DNA of 24,283 nt from Chloroflexota bacterium (GTDB lineage Bacteria > Chloroflexota > Anaerolineae > Anaerolineales > Anaerolineaceae), in assembly GCA_029265085.1 (NCBI GenBank), contig JAJUJY010000058.1, positions 1-24,283 of the forward strand, written 5' to 3'. Under the pieces are notes generated by a model. That model made no database searches and was not told the origin of the DNA. It saw only the letters and a program-made list of their open reading frames with translations. Shown here in pieces: positions 7,674 to 14,645 of the stretch; position 1 is the stretch's first letter, and every line of letters starts with the position of its first letter. Position numbers and translations under genes: made by a program.

Positions 7674-8888
7674 TTATTTAAGAAATTCTGGTTCAGGCAA
7701 ATCAATAAATTGCATAAAAACCTGATTTCCGAGAAGCCATCCAGAACGGGTGAGGCGTAACCTTTTTGCTTTTTCACCATTCCATTCCAATAATCCAATG
7801 TTCATTAAGCGCTCAATTTGAGGTCCAAACGCCTGCTCCAATGATAATCCAAATCGGGTGGTAAATGTTTCATCCGCCACACCCTCTTCTAATAACCGCA
7901 GACCAACCATCATCGTCTCTTGCGCCTCGGTCCATAAATCAATTGGAGTTACCTGTTCAATCGCAGGACCAATTGGGAATCGGCCGGATAAATGATCAGT
8001 TTTATTCACCTGTTGGATATACCCCTTAATCCCCCTGGTGTTTGCTGTCCGAATCCCTTCCGCATAACCGTGTGCCCCCGCACCAAACCCAAGATAAGGC
8101 AGGTTATACCAATACTGCAAGTTATGCCGGCACGAATCAATTTGGGCCCCTTTAACTTTGGCCCAGTTCGATATTTCATAATGCGCAAATCCGTCTTTTT
8201 CAAGACGCTCGCAAACCCATTCATACATTTCTGCAGCAAGATCGCCATCCGGCATTGGAATAATCCCGCGCTCCAAATAATGTTGAAAAGGAGTGCCGTG
8301 CTCAAGGGTTAGCGCATAAAGCGAAAGATGCTCGGGTGATAAACTTAATGCAGTTTCTACACTGCTTTTCCATCGTTCCAATGTCTGGAACGGCAAGCCA
8401 AACATTAAATCCAGGCTAATCTGATCAAACCCAGCAATTCTTGCCCATTTGACCGATTGAATCACATCAACCGTATCGTGAATTCGTTCCAGCAAGCGCA
8501 GATCATCCGGATGCGCAGATTGCATGCCAAAACTCAGCCGGTTTACTCCGGAATCCCTTAATCTTTTGAGATAATCCAGCGATAAAGTTCCTGGGTTCGC
8601 CTCAAGCGAAATCTCCATCTCAGGCTGGAAATCAAAATAATCTGCTGCTCGAGATATTATTTTTCCAACCGCATCCACCGTGAGCAGCGATGGAGTTCCA
8701 CCACCAAAAAACAGGGTATGAACCGGAATTTTATTTTCGGCTGCCTTTCCAACCCATTTGATTTCTTCTATAAGCGCATTGACATAATCCGGGATATAAT
8801 TTTCAAATCCGGCGTATGTGTTAAAATCACAATAGCCGCAGCGATGCTTGCAGAAAGGGATATGAACGTATATACTCGTATTTTGCAT
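7674..8888 (-). CDS. hemW: HemW-like radical SAM protein (coproporphyrinogen oxidase-like)
   Basis: This 404-residue cytoplasmic protein begins with the HemW/HemN-type signature HIPFCKHRCGYCDF, with Cys13, Cys17 and Cys20 as the CxxxCxxC ligands of the 4Fe-4S cluster that binds S-adenosylmethionine. FFGGGTPS follows, as in the family, then EANPGTL and RLSFGMQS. The C-terminal part (about 330-404) has the winged-helix-like HemN C domain with MMVGLRLLEEGV. HemW proteins are thought to be haem chaperones, and true HemN oxidases carry a different N-terminal region that is missing here, so HemW is the better call. Length and domain order are normal. No Shine-Dalgarno precedes the ATG. It is divergent from the LysM gene and converges with the L,D-transpeptidase gene. 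Confidence 0.88.
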   Translation of the reverse strand: MQNTSIYVHIPFCKHRCGYCDFNTYAGFENYIPDYVNALIEEIKWVGKAAENKIPVHTLFFGGGTPSLLTVDAVGKIISRAADYFDFQPEMEISLEANPGTLSLDYLKRLRDSGVNRLSFGMQSAHPDDLRLLERIHDTVDVIQSVKWARIAGFDQISLDLMFGLPFQTLERWKSSVETALSLSPEHLSLYALTLEHGTPFQHYLERGIIPMPDGDLAAEMYEWVCERLEKDGFAHYEISNWAKVKGAQIDSCRHNLQYWYNLPYLGFGAGAHGYAEGIRTANTRGIKGYIQQVNKTDHLSGRFPIGPAIEQVTPIDLWTEAQETMMVGLRLLEEGVADETFTTRFGLSLEQAFGPQIERLMNIGLLEWNGEKAKRLRLTRSGWLLGNQVFMQFIDLPEPEFLK

Positions 8889-8934
8889 AGCTTGAGGATA
8901 TCACACCCTGAAAAGGTTTGAAAGACTATAAACC

Positions 8935-8961
8935 TTGTCAAATTTCGGGATATGATATAAT
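8935..8961 (+). promoter_or_regulatory. Promoter for the zinc-ribbon/LysM gene
   Basis: TGATATAAT (8953-8961) is an extended -10 with perfect TATAAT; TTGTCA at 8935-8940 may be a -35 with a short 15-base spacer. The predicted transcription start is near 8968. Confidence 0.5.
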
Positions 8962-8968
8962 AACCCGG

Positions 8969-8985
8969 CCGGGGGTCTTCCCCGG
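8969..8985 (+). promoter_or_regulatory. GC-rich hairpin at the predicted 5' end of the LysM mRNA
   Basis: CCGGGG, loop GTCTT and CCCCGG form a perfect 6-bp GC stem right where the transcript is predicted to begin. Such 5' stems are known to protect mRNAs from decay; a role here is inference. The coding region starts 18-24 bases after the stem. Confidence 0.45.
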
Positions 8986-8997
8986 TTCAATCTATCT

Positions 8998-9012
8998 ATG
9001 AAATGCCTATGA
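8998..9012 (+). other. Four-codon upstream reading frame overlapping the LysM start
   Basis: ATG AAA TGC CTA TGA reads Met-Lys-Cys-Leu-stop. Its TGA overlaps the ATG at 9009 as ATGA, the usual arrangement for translational coupling. It may be accidental, since no ribosome site precedes it. Confidence 0.3.
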
Positions 9013-10160
9013 GCCCAGAAGATAAAAACACTAACACAAAAGTTTGTCCCACTTGTGGGACGCGTTTAACTGAAAACGCAACTCGTTGCCTGGTCTGCGG
9101 TCGCACCTTTACCGCTGCACCTGAAAAACAAGGCAAAAAGAATACAGCTGTGCAAGGGCCGAAAATGCCGGAAATCACCTTAACACTTCCGGTAGCCCTT
9201 GGCCTTATCATCCTGGTATTGGCTATTGGAGCTGGAGTTGTTTATGGCGTATTACAGGGTACTGGCAAAGTGGTAGAACCGACTCCCACGGTTACGCCCA
9301 GCCTGACACCTACCATGACGTTAACTCCTACAGCAACCTTTACAGCCACCCCGGAACCAACCTTTACCCCGCTTCCTCCGATTGAATATAAAGTTCAACC
9401 CAATGACACTTGTATTTCAATTGCATTTACCTTTGGGGTATCCACCAATTCAATTATTCAATTGAATAGTCTGTCTTCCACATGCGACAATCTTGTTGTG
9501 GGTCAAACCTTGAAGATCCCGCAGCCAACACCAACTCCTTCACCACAACCGACTCAGACTTTAAGTGCAGGCCAGGCAACAGAAGTTTCTTGCCAAAAAA
9601 TTGAATACACAGTAGCTGCAAATGATACCTTGAGCACAATTTCCTTGAACTACAACGTACCGATGGAAGCGATCAAGGAATACAATGGGATGACCTCAGA
9701 TATCGTTTTTGAAGGCATGCCCTTGCAAATTCCACTTTGTAAACGTGCTCCAACCCCTGGACCAACGCCAACGCCAACCAATCCGCCACCTTACCCGGCT
9801 CCGAATCTGCTCCTTCCTGCGGATGGTTCTGCATTTACTGCCGCAAACGACACCATTACCTTGCAGTGGGCTGCCGTGGGGACCCTGCGCCAAAATGAAG
9901 CTTACGCGGTCACCATTGAAGACATTACCGAAGGGCGTGGTCGAAAACTGGTTGAATATGTAACTGATACAAAATTTATCGTGCCGGCCAGTTTCCGCCC
10001 AACCGATAACATTCCGCACATTATTCGCTGGTTTGTCGTCCCAGCTCGACAAATTGGTACATCCACCGATGGCCAGCCCATTTGGGATACCGCTGGTGCC
10101 CCCAGCACACCGCGTGATTTTACATGGTGGACATCTGGAGTCGGCACACCAACCCCATAA
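9003..10160 (+). CDS. Zinc-ribbon, single-TM protein with two LysM domains
   Basis: This 385-residue protein joins a cytoplasmic zinc ribbon (Cys15, Cys18, Cys29, Cys32; CPTC and CLVC knuckles), one membrane helix (about 59-84) and an outside part. The outside part starts with a Pro/Thr linker (91-125). LysM 1 (about 128-173, EYKVQPNDTCISIAFTFGV) and LysM 2 (about 200-244, EYTVAANDTLSTISLNYNV) follow, separated by a second Pro-rich linker. A third linker leads to a C-terminal domain (about 266-385) that looks like an Ig or fibronectin-like fold. LysM binds N-acetylglucosamine polymers such as peptidoglycan, so the protein likely ties the membrane to the wall. Each LysM carries a Cys pair, possibly disulfides. 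The ATG at 9009 is an equally good start. The gene ends in a strong terminator. Confidence 0.85.
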   Translation: MPMSPEDKNTNTKVCPTCGTRLTENATRCLVCGRTFTAAPEKQGKKNTAVQGPKMPEITLTLPVALGLIILVLAIGAGVVYGVLQGTGKVVEPTPTVTPSLTPTMTLTPTATFTATPEPTFTPLPPIEYKVQPNDTCISIAFTFGVSTNSIIQLNSLSSTCDNLVVGQTLKIPQPTPTPSPQPTQTLSAGQATEVSCQKIEYTVAANDTLSTISLNYNVPMEAIKEYNGMTSDIVFEGMPLQIPLCKRAPTPGPTPTPTNPPPYPAPNLLLPADGSAFTAANDTITLQWAAVGTLRQNEAYAVTIEDITEGRGRKLVEYVTDTKFIVPASFRPTDNIPHIIRWFVVPARQIGTSTDGQPIWDTAGAPSTPRDFTWWTSGVGTPTP

Positions 10161-10174
10161 ATCCCCATTAAACA

Positions 10175-10209
10175 AAAAATCCCCGAGTTTAAGCACCTCG
10201 GGGATTTTT
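10175..10209. terminator. Bidirectional intrinsic terminator
   Basis: A perfect 13-bp stem, AAAAATCCCCGAG with CTCGGGGATTTTT around a 9-base loop, carries a T-run on either strand. It lies between the convergent LysM gene (+) and trxB (-) and should serve both. Confidence 0.93.
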
Positions 10210-10219
10210 ATTCGATGGA

Positions 10220-11188
10220 TTATTCCTGGCTTTCCAGGTAACGTGTAGCCTGAATTGCGGCTGCTGCTCCCATCCCCGCCGATGTAACAACCTGGCGATA
10301 CACTGGGTCCATCACCTCACCCGCTGCATACACGCCAGGGACGCTGGTTTGCATCAGCATATTTGTTTTGATATACCCATGATCATCCATCTCCACATGG
10401 CCTTTAAAAATCTGTGTATTGGGGGTATGGCCAATAAAGATAAAAATTCCATCCGTATCAATAACGGAGTGTTCTCCGGTAACTACATTTTTCACCTGAA
10501 CACTTGTCACTGCTGATTCACCCACAATTTTTTCAACTACTGTATTCCAGGTAAACTTAATTTTTGGATTATCCATCGCGCGGCGCTGTAAAATCGCTCC
10601 GGCTCTTAAAGCATCTCTTCGGTGGATAATATTGACCTCCGTTGCATAGCGGGTTAAGAAAATACCTTCCTCTAATGCGGAGTCACCACCACCAACGACT
10701 ACAACCTTTTTATCCTTGAAAAACCAGCCATCACAGGTTGCACAATAAGAAACCCCACGGCCTATCATTTCATTTTCATTCGGCACATTCAGATGATTGG
10801 GGCTTGCTCCAGTTGTGATAATTAATGTCTCGGTAAGATACTCTTTCCCATATGTTTTCACTTTATACGGCCTTGCACTGAGATCTACCCCCGTGGCCGT
10901 ATCATATTCAAACCGTGCGCCAAAATGTTCAGCTTGTTTCTGGAATAATTCTCCCAGCTGCGCACCCCCAACACCTTCGGGAAAACCGGGATAATTTTCA
11001 ATTGTGTGGGTTAATGAAGCCTGTCCACCCAATTCTGTTCCAGTAAAAACCAATGGGGATAATTCTGCCCGAGCCGCATACAATGCTGCAGCCAGGCCAG
11101 CAGGTCCTGATCCTAGAATCAAGACTTTTTCCACACCAGCTGGTTCTTCTTGCTTTTGAGTGGGTAAATTTCCGAGGTTAAGTTCCAT
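10220..11188 (-). CDS. trxB: Thioredoxin reductase
   Basis: This 322-residue flavoprotein reduces thioredoxin with NADPH in the cytoplasm. It shows the FAD-binding GSGPAG (26-31), the redox pair CATC (Cys149, Cys152) within the NAD(P) domain, the second nucleotide motif GGGDSA (166-171), and the C-terminal GHTPNT and AGEVMDP segments of the family. Length is normal except for an N-terminal extension of about 20 residues rich in Gln and Glu. The start is supported by AGGAG 7 bases upstream. It lies 67 bases downstream of the aminotransferase gene on the same strand, so co-transcription is possible but no functional link is evident. No thioredoxin gene is adjacent. Ferredoxin-dependent relatives exist, but GGGDSA and the HRRDALRA segment following it favour the NADPH type. 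Confidence 0.93.
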   Translation of the reverse strand: MELNLGNLPTQKQEEPAGVEKVLILGSGPAGLAAALYAARAELSPLVFTGTELGGQASLTHTIENYPGFPEGVGGAQLGELFQKQAEHFGARFEYDTATGVDLSARPYKVKTYGKEYLTETLIITTGASPNHLNVPNENEMIGRGVSYCATCDGWFFKDKKVVVVGGGDSALEEGIFLTRYATEVNIIHRRDALRAGAILQRRAMDNPKIKFTWNTVVEKIVGESAVTSVQVKNVVTGEHSVIDTDGIFIFIGHTPNTQIFKGHVEMDDHGYIKTNMLMQTSVPGVYAAGEVMDPVYRQVVTSAGMGAAAAIQATRYLESQE

Positions 11189-11255
11189 GTCTTATCTCCT
11201 GCTCAACAATTCAATCCTGATAATCTTTGGACGAGAATCGGGGTGAAAAGTTACA

Positions 11256-12605
11256 TTAATTTTTCATTGCGGCATCAGTGATTTTTAAAGCCTCATCCAG
11301 AACCGCAAATCCTTCGGCTAGTTGATCTGGAGTAATGATCAATGGCGGGATCATCAGGATTGTATGCCAATGGGTATACAAAAACACACCATGATCCAAC
11401 AAATATTTCCGTAACGCATTCATCTCGGGGCTGCTGCCATTAAATGGTGCCATTGGTTCTTTCGTTTTTCGGTTCTTTACAATTTCTAACACACCAAAAA
11501 GCCCGATCGATCGGATTTCACCAACCGAAGGATGGCGTTCAACCAATTCCGCCATCATATCAGCCATCACCTGGCCGGAAGCCTTTGCTTTTTCTACCAG
11601 ATGATCTTCCTGCATCACCTGAATTGTTGCAATCGCAGCCGCAAGCGATACTGGATGACCATTATAGGTCAAACCACCCACAAACTCGCGATCATTAAAG
11701 GCTGCAGCTATCTCAGGTTTCATTGCCACCGCCCCCAGAGGTGCATAACCAGAGGTCAACCCCTTTGCCATCGTCATAATATCCGGAATCACATCCCAAT
11801 GGTTGACTGCAAACCATTCGCCGGTGCGTCCAAATCCACTCATCACCTCATCGCAAATCATCACAATGCCGTATTTGTCACACAGCTTGCGAACCCCTTG
11901 TAAATATCCGGCAGGGGGAATTATAACGCCATTCGTACCGGTTACTGACTCAAGCAAGATGCCAGCAATTGTTTCTGGCCGCTCATATTGAATAATCTCC
12001 TCCAGGTGATTTAAATAATCCTGGGTAAATTCCTCTTCAGAGATACCTGGATTGGTCCGGTGAAAAGTTGAGCGGTAGCGATATGGATCTAAAAAGTGAA
12101 CCACACCAGGCATAATGGCTGGTTCCCAGGCCGCCCGGCGAGGATCACCCGTTAAGGCAACTGCTCCATAGGTAGCCCCATGATAGGAACGATATCGAGT
12201 TAATATTTTACTCTTACCGGTATATCCCCTGGCAAATTTAATTGCATTCTCATTCGCATCTGCACCACCCAGTGTGTATAAAAATTTGCTTAACCCTGGC
12301 GGTGTTATTTGATTCAACAACTTTCCCAATACGGCGCGGGGTTTTGTCGCCATCCCTGGTCCTGCAAAGGGCAGTTCGCGAACTTGTTCGACCATCGCCT
12401 CAATGACTCTCTCATCTCCATGTCCAATGTTGACACACATCACCATGGAATTTAGGTCCAGATATCGCTTCCCATCTGTATCCCAAAAATAAACTCCCTT
12501 TGCTTTCTTCACCGGGATAGGATTGACTTTCCCCTGGGCTGACCATGTCCAAAAGTTATGTTCCATAGATTGAGATAAGATTTCGGCATCGCTGATCTCG
12601 ATCAT
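11256..12605 (-). CDS. Class III PLP-dependent aminotransferase
   Basis: This 449-residue cytoplasmic enzyme moves an amino group from an omega-amino acid or amine to a keto acid. Family signatures are YFWDTDGKRYLD (39-50), NIGHG (59-63), the Gly/Asn-rich phosphate-binding region near 113-122, SYHGATYGA, CDEVMSGFGRTG (251-262; Asp252 contacts the PLP ring) and the Schiff-base Lys281 in MAKGLTSGYAPLG. The overall look, with GKVNPIPVKKAKGVYFWD near the start, is closest in my memory to taurine:pyruvate and beta-alanine aminotransferases, but the substrate is not proven. A GAGGAAAAA ribosome site lies directly before the ATG and a promoter is visible (12659-12688). trxB follows 67 bases downstream on the same strand. 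Confidence 0.9.
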   Translation of the reverse strand: MIEISDAEILSQSMEHNFWTWSAQGKVNPIPVKKAKGVYFWDTDGKRYLDLNSMVMCVNIGHGDERVIEAMVEQVRELPFAGPGMATKPRAVLGKLLNQITPPGLSKFLYTLGGADANENAIKFARGYTGKSKILTRYRSYHGATYGAVALTGDPRRAAWEPAIMPGVVHFLDPYRYRSTFHRTNPGISEEEFTQDYLNHLEEIIQYERPETIAGILLESVTGTNGVIIPPAGYLQGVRKLCDKYGIVMICDEVMSGFGRTGEWFAVNHWDVIPDIMTMAKGLTSGYAPLGAVAMKPEIAAAFNDREFVGGLTYNGHPVSLAAAIATIQVMQEDHLVEKAKASGQVMADMMAELVERHPSVGEIRSIGLFGVLEIVKNRKTKEPMAPFNGSSPEMNALRKYLLDHGVFLYTHWHTILMIPPLIITPDQLAEGFAVLDEALKITDAAMKN

Positions 12606-12658
12606 TTTTTCCTCGGAAAATGGGATGTTGGGGCAGCAAAAGCCACCGCCCTAATCCT

Positions 12659-12688
12659 ATCATAAAAATAGACCACCCGCTATATCAA
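12659..12688 (-). promoter_or_regulatory. Promoter for the aminotransferase gene
   Basis: On the minus strand TTGATA and TATGAT are separated by 18 bases. This is the best two-box sigma-70-type promoter in the window. The predicted leader is about 45 bases. Confidence 0.55.
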
Positions 12689-12707
12689 GCCAACCTGGAG
12701 TTGAATA

Positions 12708-12716
12708 TGCTATAAT
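12708..12716 (+). promoter_or_regulatory. Extended -10 promoter for the DUF309-fabL pair
   Basis: TGCTATAAT is an extended -10 with perfect TATAAT, about 38 bases before ATG 12754. It is arranged back to back with the aminotransferase promoter. No clear -35 and no ribosome-binding site were seen. Confidence 0.5.
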
Positions 12717-12753
12717 CGCCTCAATATTATCTGATTTTCATTCTCTTATTAAC

Positions 12754-13200
12754 ATGAGACACGATGCCATAACCTCTGATATACCATACTCTGATGATGA
12801 AGCCGCACAGGCATGCACAGGACCGCTCCATCCTTTGGCATTAGTCGGTCTAAAATTATTTAACCAGGGAGAATATTTTGAAGCACATGAAGCCCTGGAA
12901 ATTGCCTGGCGTGAAGATCTCACACCAATTCGGGATGTGTATCGCAGTATTTTGCAGGTTGGAGTCGGCTATTATCACATTTTGCGCGGTAATTACACGG
13001 GGGCACTAAAAATGTTTCAACGCTGCCGGTATTGGCTTGCCCCATTTCCAGATCATTGCCGGGGGATTAATTTGGCCAGACTTCGTGCCGATTACCAGGA
13101 AATTGAAAAATATTTATTAGAATTGGGACCAGATCATATCCATGATTTTGATCCACACAGATTAAAACCTATCGAATACTCAATTTCGAAAGAGAAATAA
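12754..13200 (+). CDS. DUF309 family protein
   Basis: This 148-residue, likely cytoplasmic protein carries the DUF309 signature FNQGEYFEAHEALEIAWRED (about 32-51), followed by a helical region with YRSILQVGVGYYHILRGNYTGALKMF. The conserved Glu-His-Glu cluster (EAHEALE) suggests a metal or catalytic site in a helical bundle, but the family has no settled function. The first 25 residues are acidic and not part of the domain. The downstream reductase ATG begins 2 bases after the stop, so the two genes are almost certainly co-transcribed and translationally coupled. No Shine-Dalgarno precedes this ATG. Confidence 0.85.
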   Translation: MRHDAITSDIPYSDDEAAQACTGPLHPLALVGLKLFNQGEYFEAHEALEIAWREDLTPIRDVYRSILQVGVGYYHILRGNYTGALKMFQRCRYWLAPFPDHCRGINLARLRADYQEIEKYLLELGPDHIHDFDPHRLKPIEYSISKEK

Positions 13201-13202
13201 GC

Positions 13203-13985
13203 ATGTTGAATCAATTACTACCTTTTCAAGGAAAAATTGCATTAGTGACTGGCGCAGGCAGGGGAATTGGCAAAGCGATCGCCCTCTATTTAGCTCGCTC
13301 TGGTGCAAATGTCATTATCAATTATGTTCGGAATCAAGCTCCAGCTGAGGAAGTAGCCCAACAAATAACCGATATGGGTAGAAAAGCATCTACATTTCGG
13401 GCAAATGTTGGCAAAATTGAAGACATCAACCGGCTATTCGACTATGTTGAACAGGAATACCAGAACCTGGATATTTTCATTAGCAATGCCGCATCCGGTT
13501 TTAACCGGCCTGCTATGCAGCAGAAAGAAACCGGCTGGGACCATACCATCAATGTCAATGCCAGGGCATTTTTATTTGCTGCCCAAAGAGCTGCGCCAAT
13601 CATGGAGCAGCGCGGTGGTGGAGCTATGGTTGCAGTATCATCCCCTGGCGCTCAAAGAGTATTACCGGATTATGTGTCTGTGGGAGCCAGTAAAGCGGCG
13701 CTAGAAAGCCTTGTGCGCTATTTAGCAGTAGAACTTGCCCCAAAAAACATTGTGGTTAATGCTGTGGCTCCTGGACTGGTAGAGACAGATGCACTCAAGC
13801 ATTTTTCTGTGCTGTCTGATTCTGACACCATTCCAAAAGCCATTTCGAATACGCCTGCCGGCCGACTGGTGACTCCTGAAGATGTGGCACAGGTAGTAGG
13901 CTTTTTATGTTCTCCTGCTGCATCCATGATTCGCGGACAGGTAATTACCATTGATGGTGGATATACTTTGATTACCCCCGGCTAA
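13203..13985 (+). CDS. fabL: FabL-type enoyl-ACP reductase (SDR family)
   Basis: This 260-residue short-chain dehydrogenase should reduce enoyl-ACP with NADPH in fatty-acid elongation. The Rossmann motif TGAGRGIG (16-23) and NAAS (95-98) are present. The catalytic Tyr157 and Lys164 are spaced Y-x6-K, unlike the Y-x3-K of ordinary SDRs and as in enoyl reductases. The surrounding RYLAVELAPKNIVVNAV, ETDALKHF, NTPAGR and MIRGQVITIDGG closely resemble Bacillus subtilis FabL as I remember it. A 3-oxoacyl-ACP reductase or other SDR is the alternative, less likely on the Tyr-Lys spacing. It starts 2 bases after the DUF309 gene. Its TAA overlaps the stop of the convergent cyclase gene by 4 bases in total (CTAA). 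Confidence 0.8.
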   Translation: MLNQLLPFQGKIALVTGAGRGIGKAIALYLARSGANVIINYVRNQAPAEEVAQQITDMGRKASTFRANVGKIEDINRLFDYVEQEYQNLDIFISNAASGFNRPAMQQKETGWDHTINVNARAFLFAAQRAAPIMEQRGGGAMVAVSSPGAQRVLPDYVSVGASKAALESLVRYLAVELAPKNIVVNAVAPGLVETDALKHFSVLSDSDTIPKAISNTPAGRLVTPEDVAQVVGFLCSPAASMIRGQVITIDGGYTLITPG

Positions 13986-14617
13986 TCCTGAACCAATACG
14001 ATCCGAGCTGGGGCCCCATCCGAACCTCCCAATTTCATGGGAAGGCAAATAAGTTGGTATATTCCAGCAGGGACCTCTGCCAGATTGACTCCTTCAACGA
14101 GGATAACTTTGGCACGAAGAAATACTTCATGGGTCGGTCTGGATTTTTTATACGGCGCAACCGACAAATAATCCATACCAACCAGCTGGAACCCTCGATC
14201 TACCAGGATTCGAGCGGCATCGGGTAGAATTCCAACAAATTCTGTATGAAATATTGGTTCTATCTCAGACCAGAATTTTGAATTACGCGTTTTAAACAAT
14301 ATTTTGGTAATTCCTTCCGAAAAATGCACTTTTTCGAGCACAGCAGCATCTACTACCGCAACCTCATCCGGTAGTTCAACCACTTGAACTGGACCAATTA
14401 GAACTTCTAAAGGCAAGGTTTCGACCGTGGTCCCATCCTGAAGGAAGTGATACGGCGCATCCACGTGCGTTCCTGTGTGCACTCCCATATCCATACGAGA
14501 AACATTAGCATTGGCACCTTCTTCAATCTTTGATGCCCGCCCTAAACTCACTTTTGGATCTCCTGGCCATACAGCCATTTGTGGGGAAATGGTTAATGTA
14601 ATATCAAAATATTTCAT
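13982..14617 (-). CDS. Cyclase family metal-dependent hydrolase (KynB-like)
   Basis: This 211-residue protein belongs to the cyclase/arylformamidase family, metal-dependent amidases and lactonases. The hallmark HTGTHVDAPYH (47-57) supplies His47, His51 and Asp53 as metal ligands, with His57 close by. The opening FDITLTISPQMAVWPGDP is also typical. The substrate could be N-formylkynurenine or another amide or lactone; no tryptophan-catabolism gene is nearby, so I do not use kynB. The start at 14617 is chosen because GGAGG lies 7 bases upstream; an ATG-like reading from 14635 would place that site inside the gene. It lies 28 bases downstream of the CapA-like gene and may share its transcript. 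Its stop overlaps that of fabL. Confidence 0.85.
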   Translation of the reverse strand: MKYFDITLTISPQMAVWPGDPKVSLGRASKIEEGANANVSRMDMGVHTGTHVDAPYHFLQDGTTVETLPLEVLIGPVQVVELPDEVAVVDAAVLEKVHFSEGITKILFKTRNSKFWSEIEPIFHTEFVGILPDAARILVDRGFQLVGMDYLSVAPYKKSRPTHEVFLRAKVILVEGVNLAEVPAGIYQLICLPMKLGGSDGAPARIVLVQD

Positions 14618-14645
14618 AGGAAAACCTCCAACCACAAGTATACGA

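Noticed and set aside
8936..8941. Minus-strand TTGACA as the -35 box of the hemW-like gene
   Set aside because: No acceptable -10 hexamer lies 15-19 bases downstream of it.
9696..10196. 166-codon open frame on the minus strand inside the LysM gene
   Set aside because: It lies antisense to a well-supported gene, has no recognisable domain or ribosome site, and runs through the terminator region.
11532..11903. 123-codon open frame on the plus strand inside the aminotransferase gene
   Set aside because: It is a shadow of the real gene: its residues (many His, Cys, Arg) look like an antisense translation, and no start signal is present.
1602..12605. A taurine pathway formed by the TauE-like permease and the taurine-type aminotransferase
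   Set aside because: The two genes are about 9 kb apart with unrelated genes between, and both families are broad in substrate.
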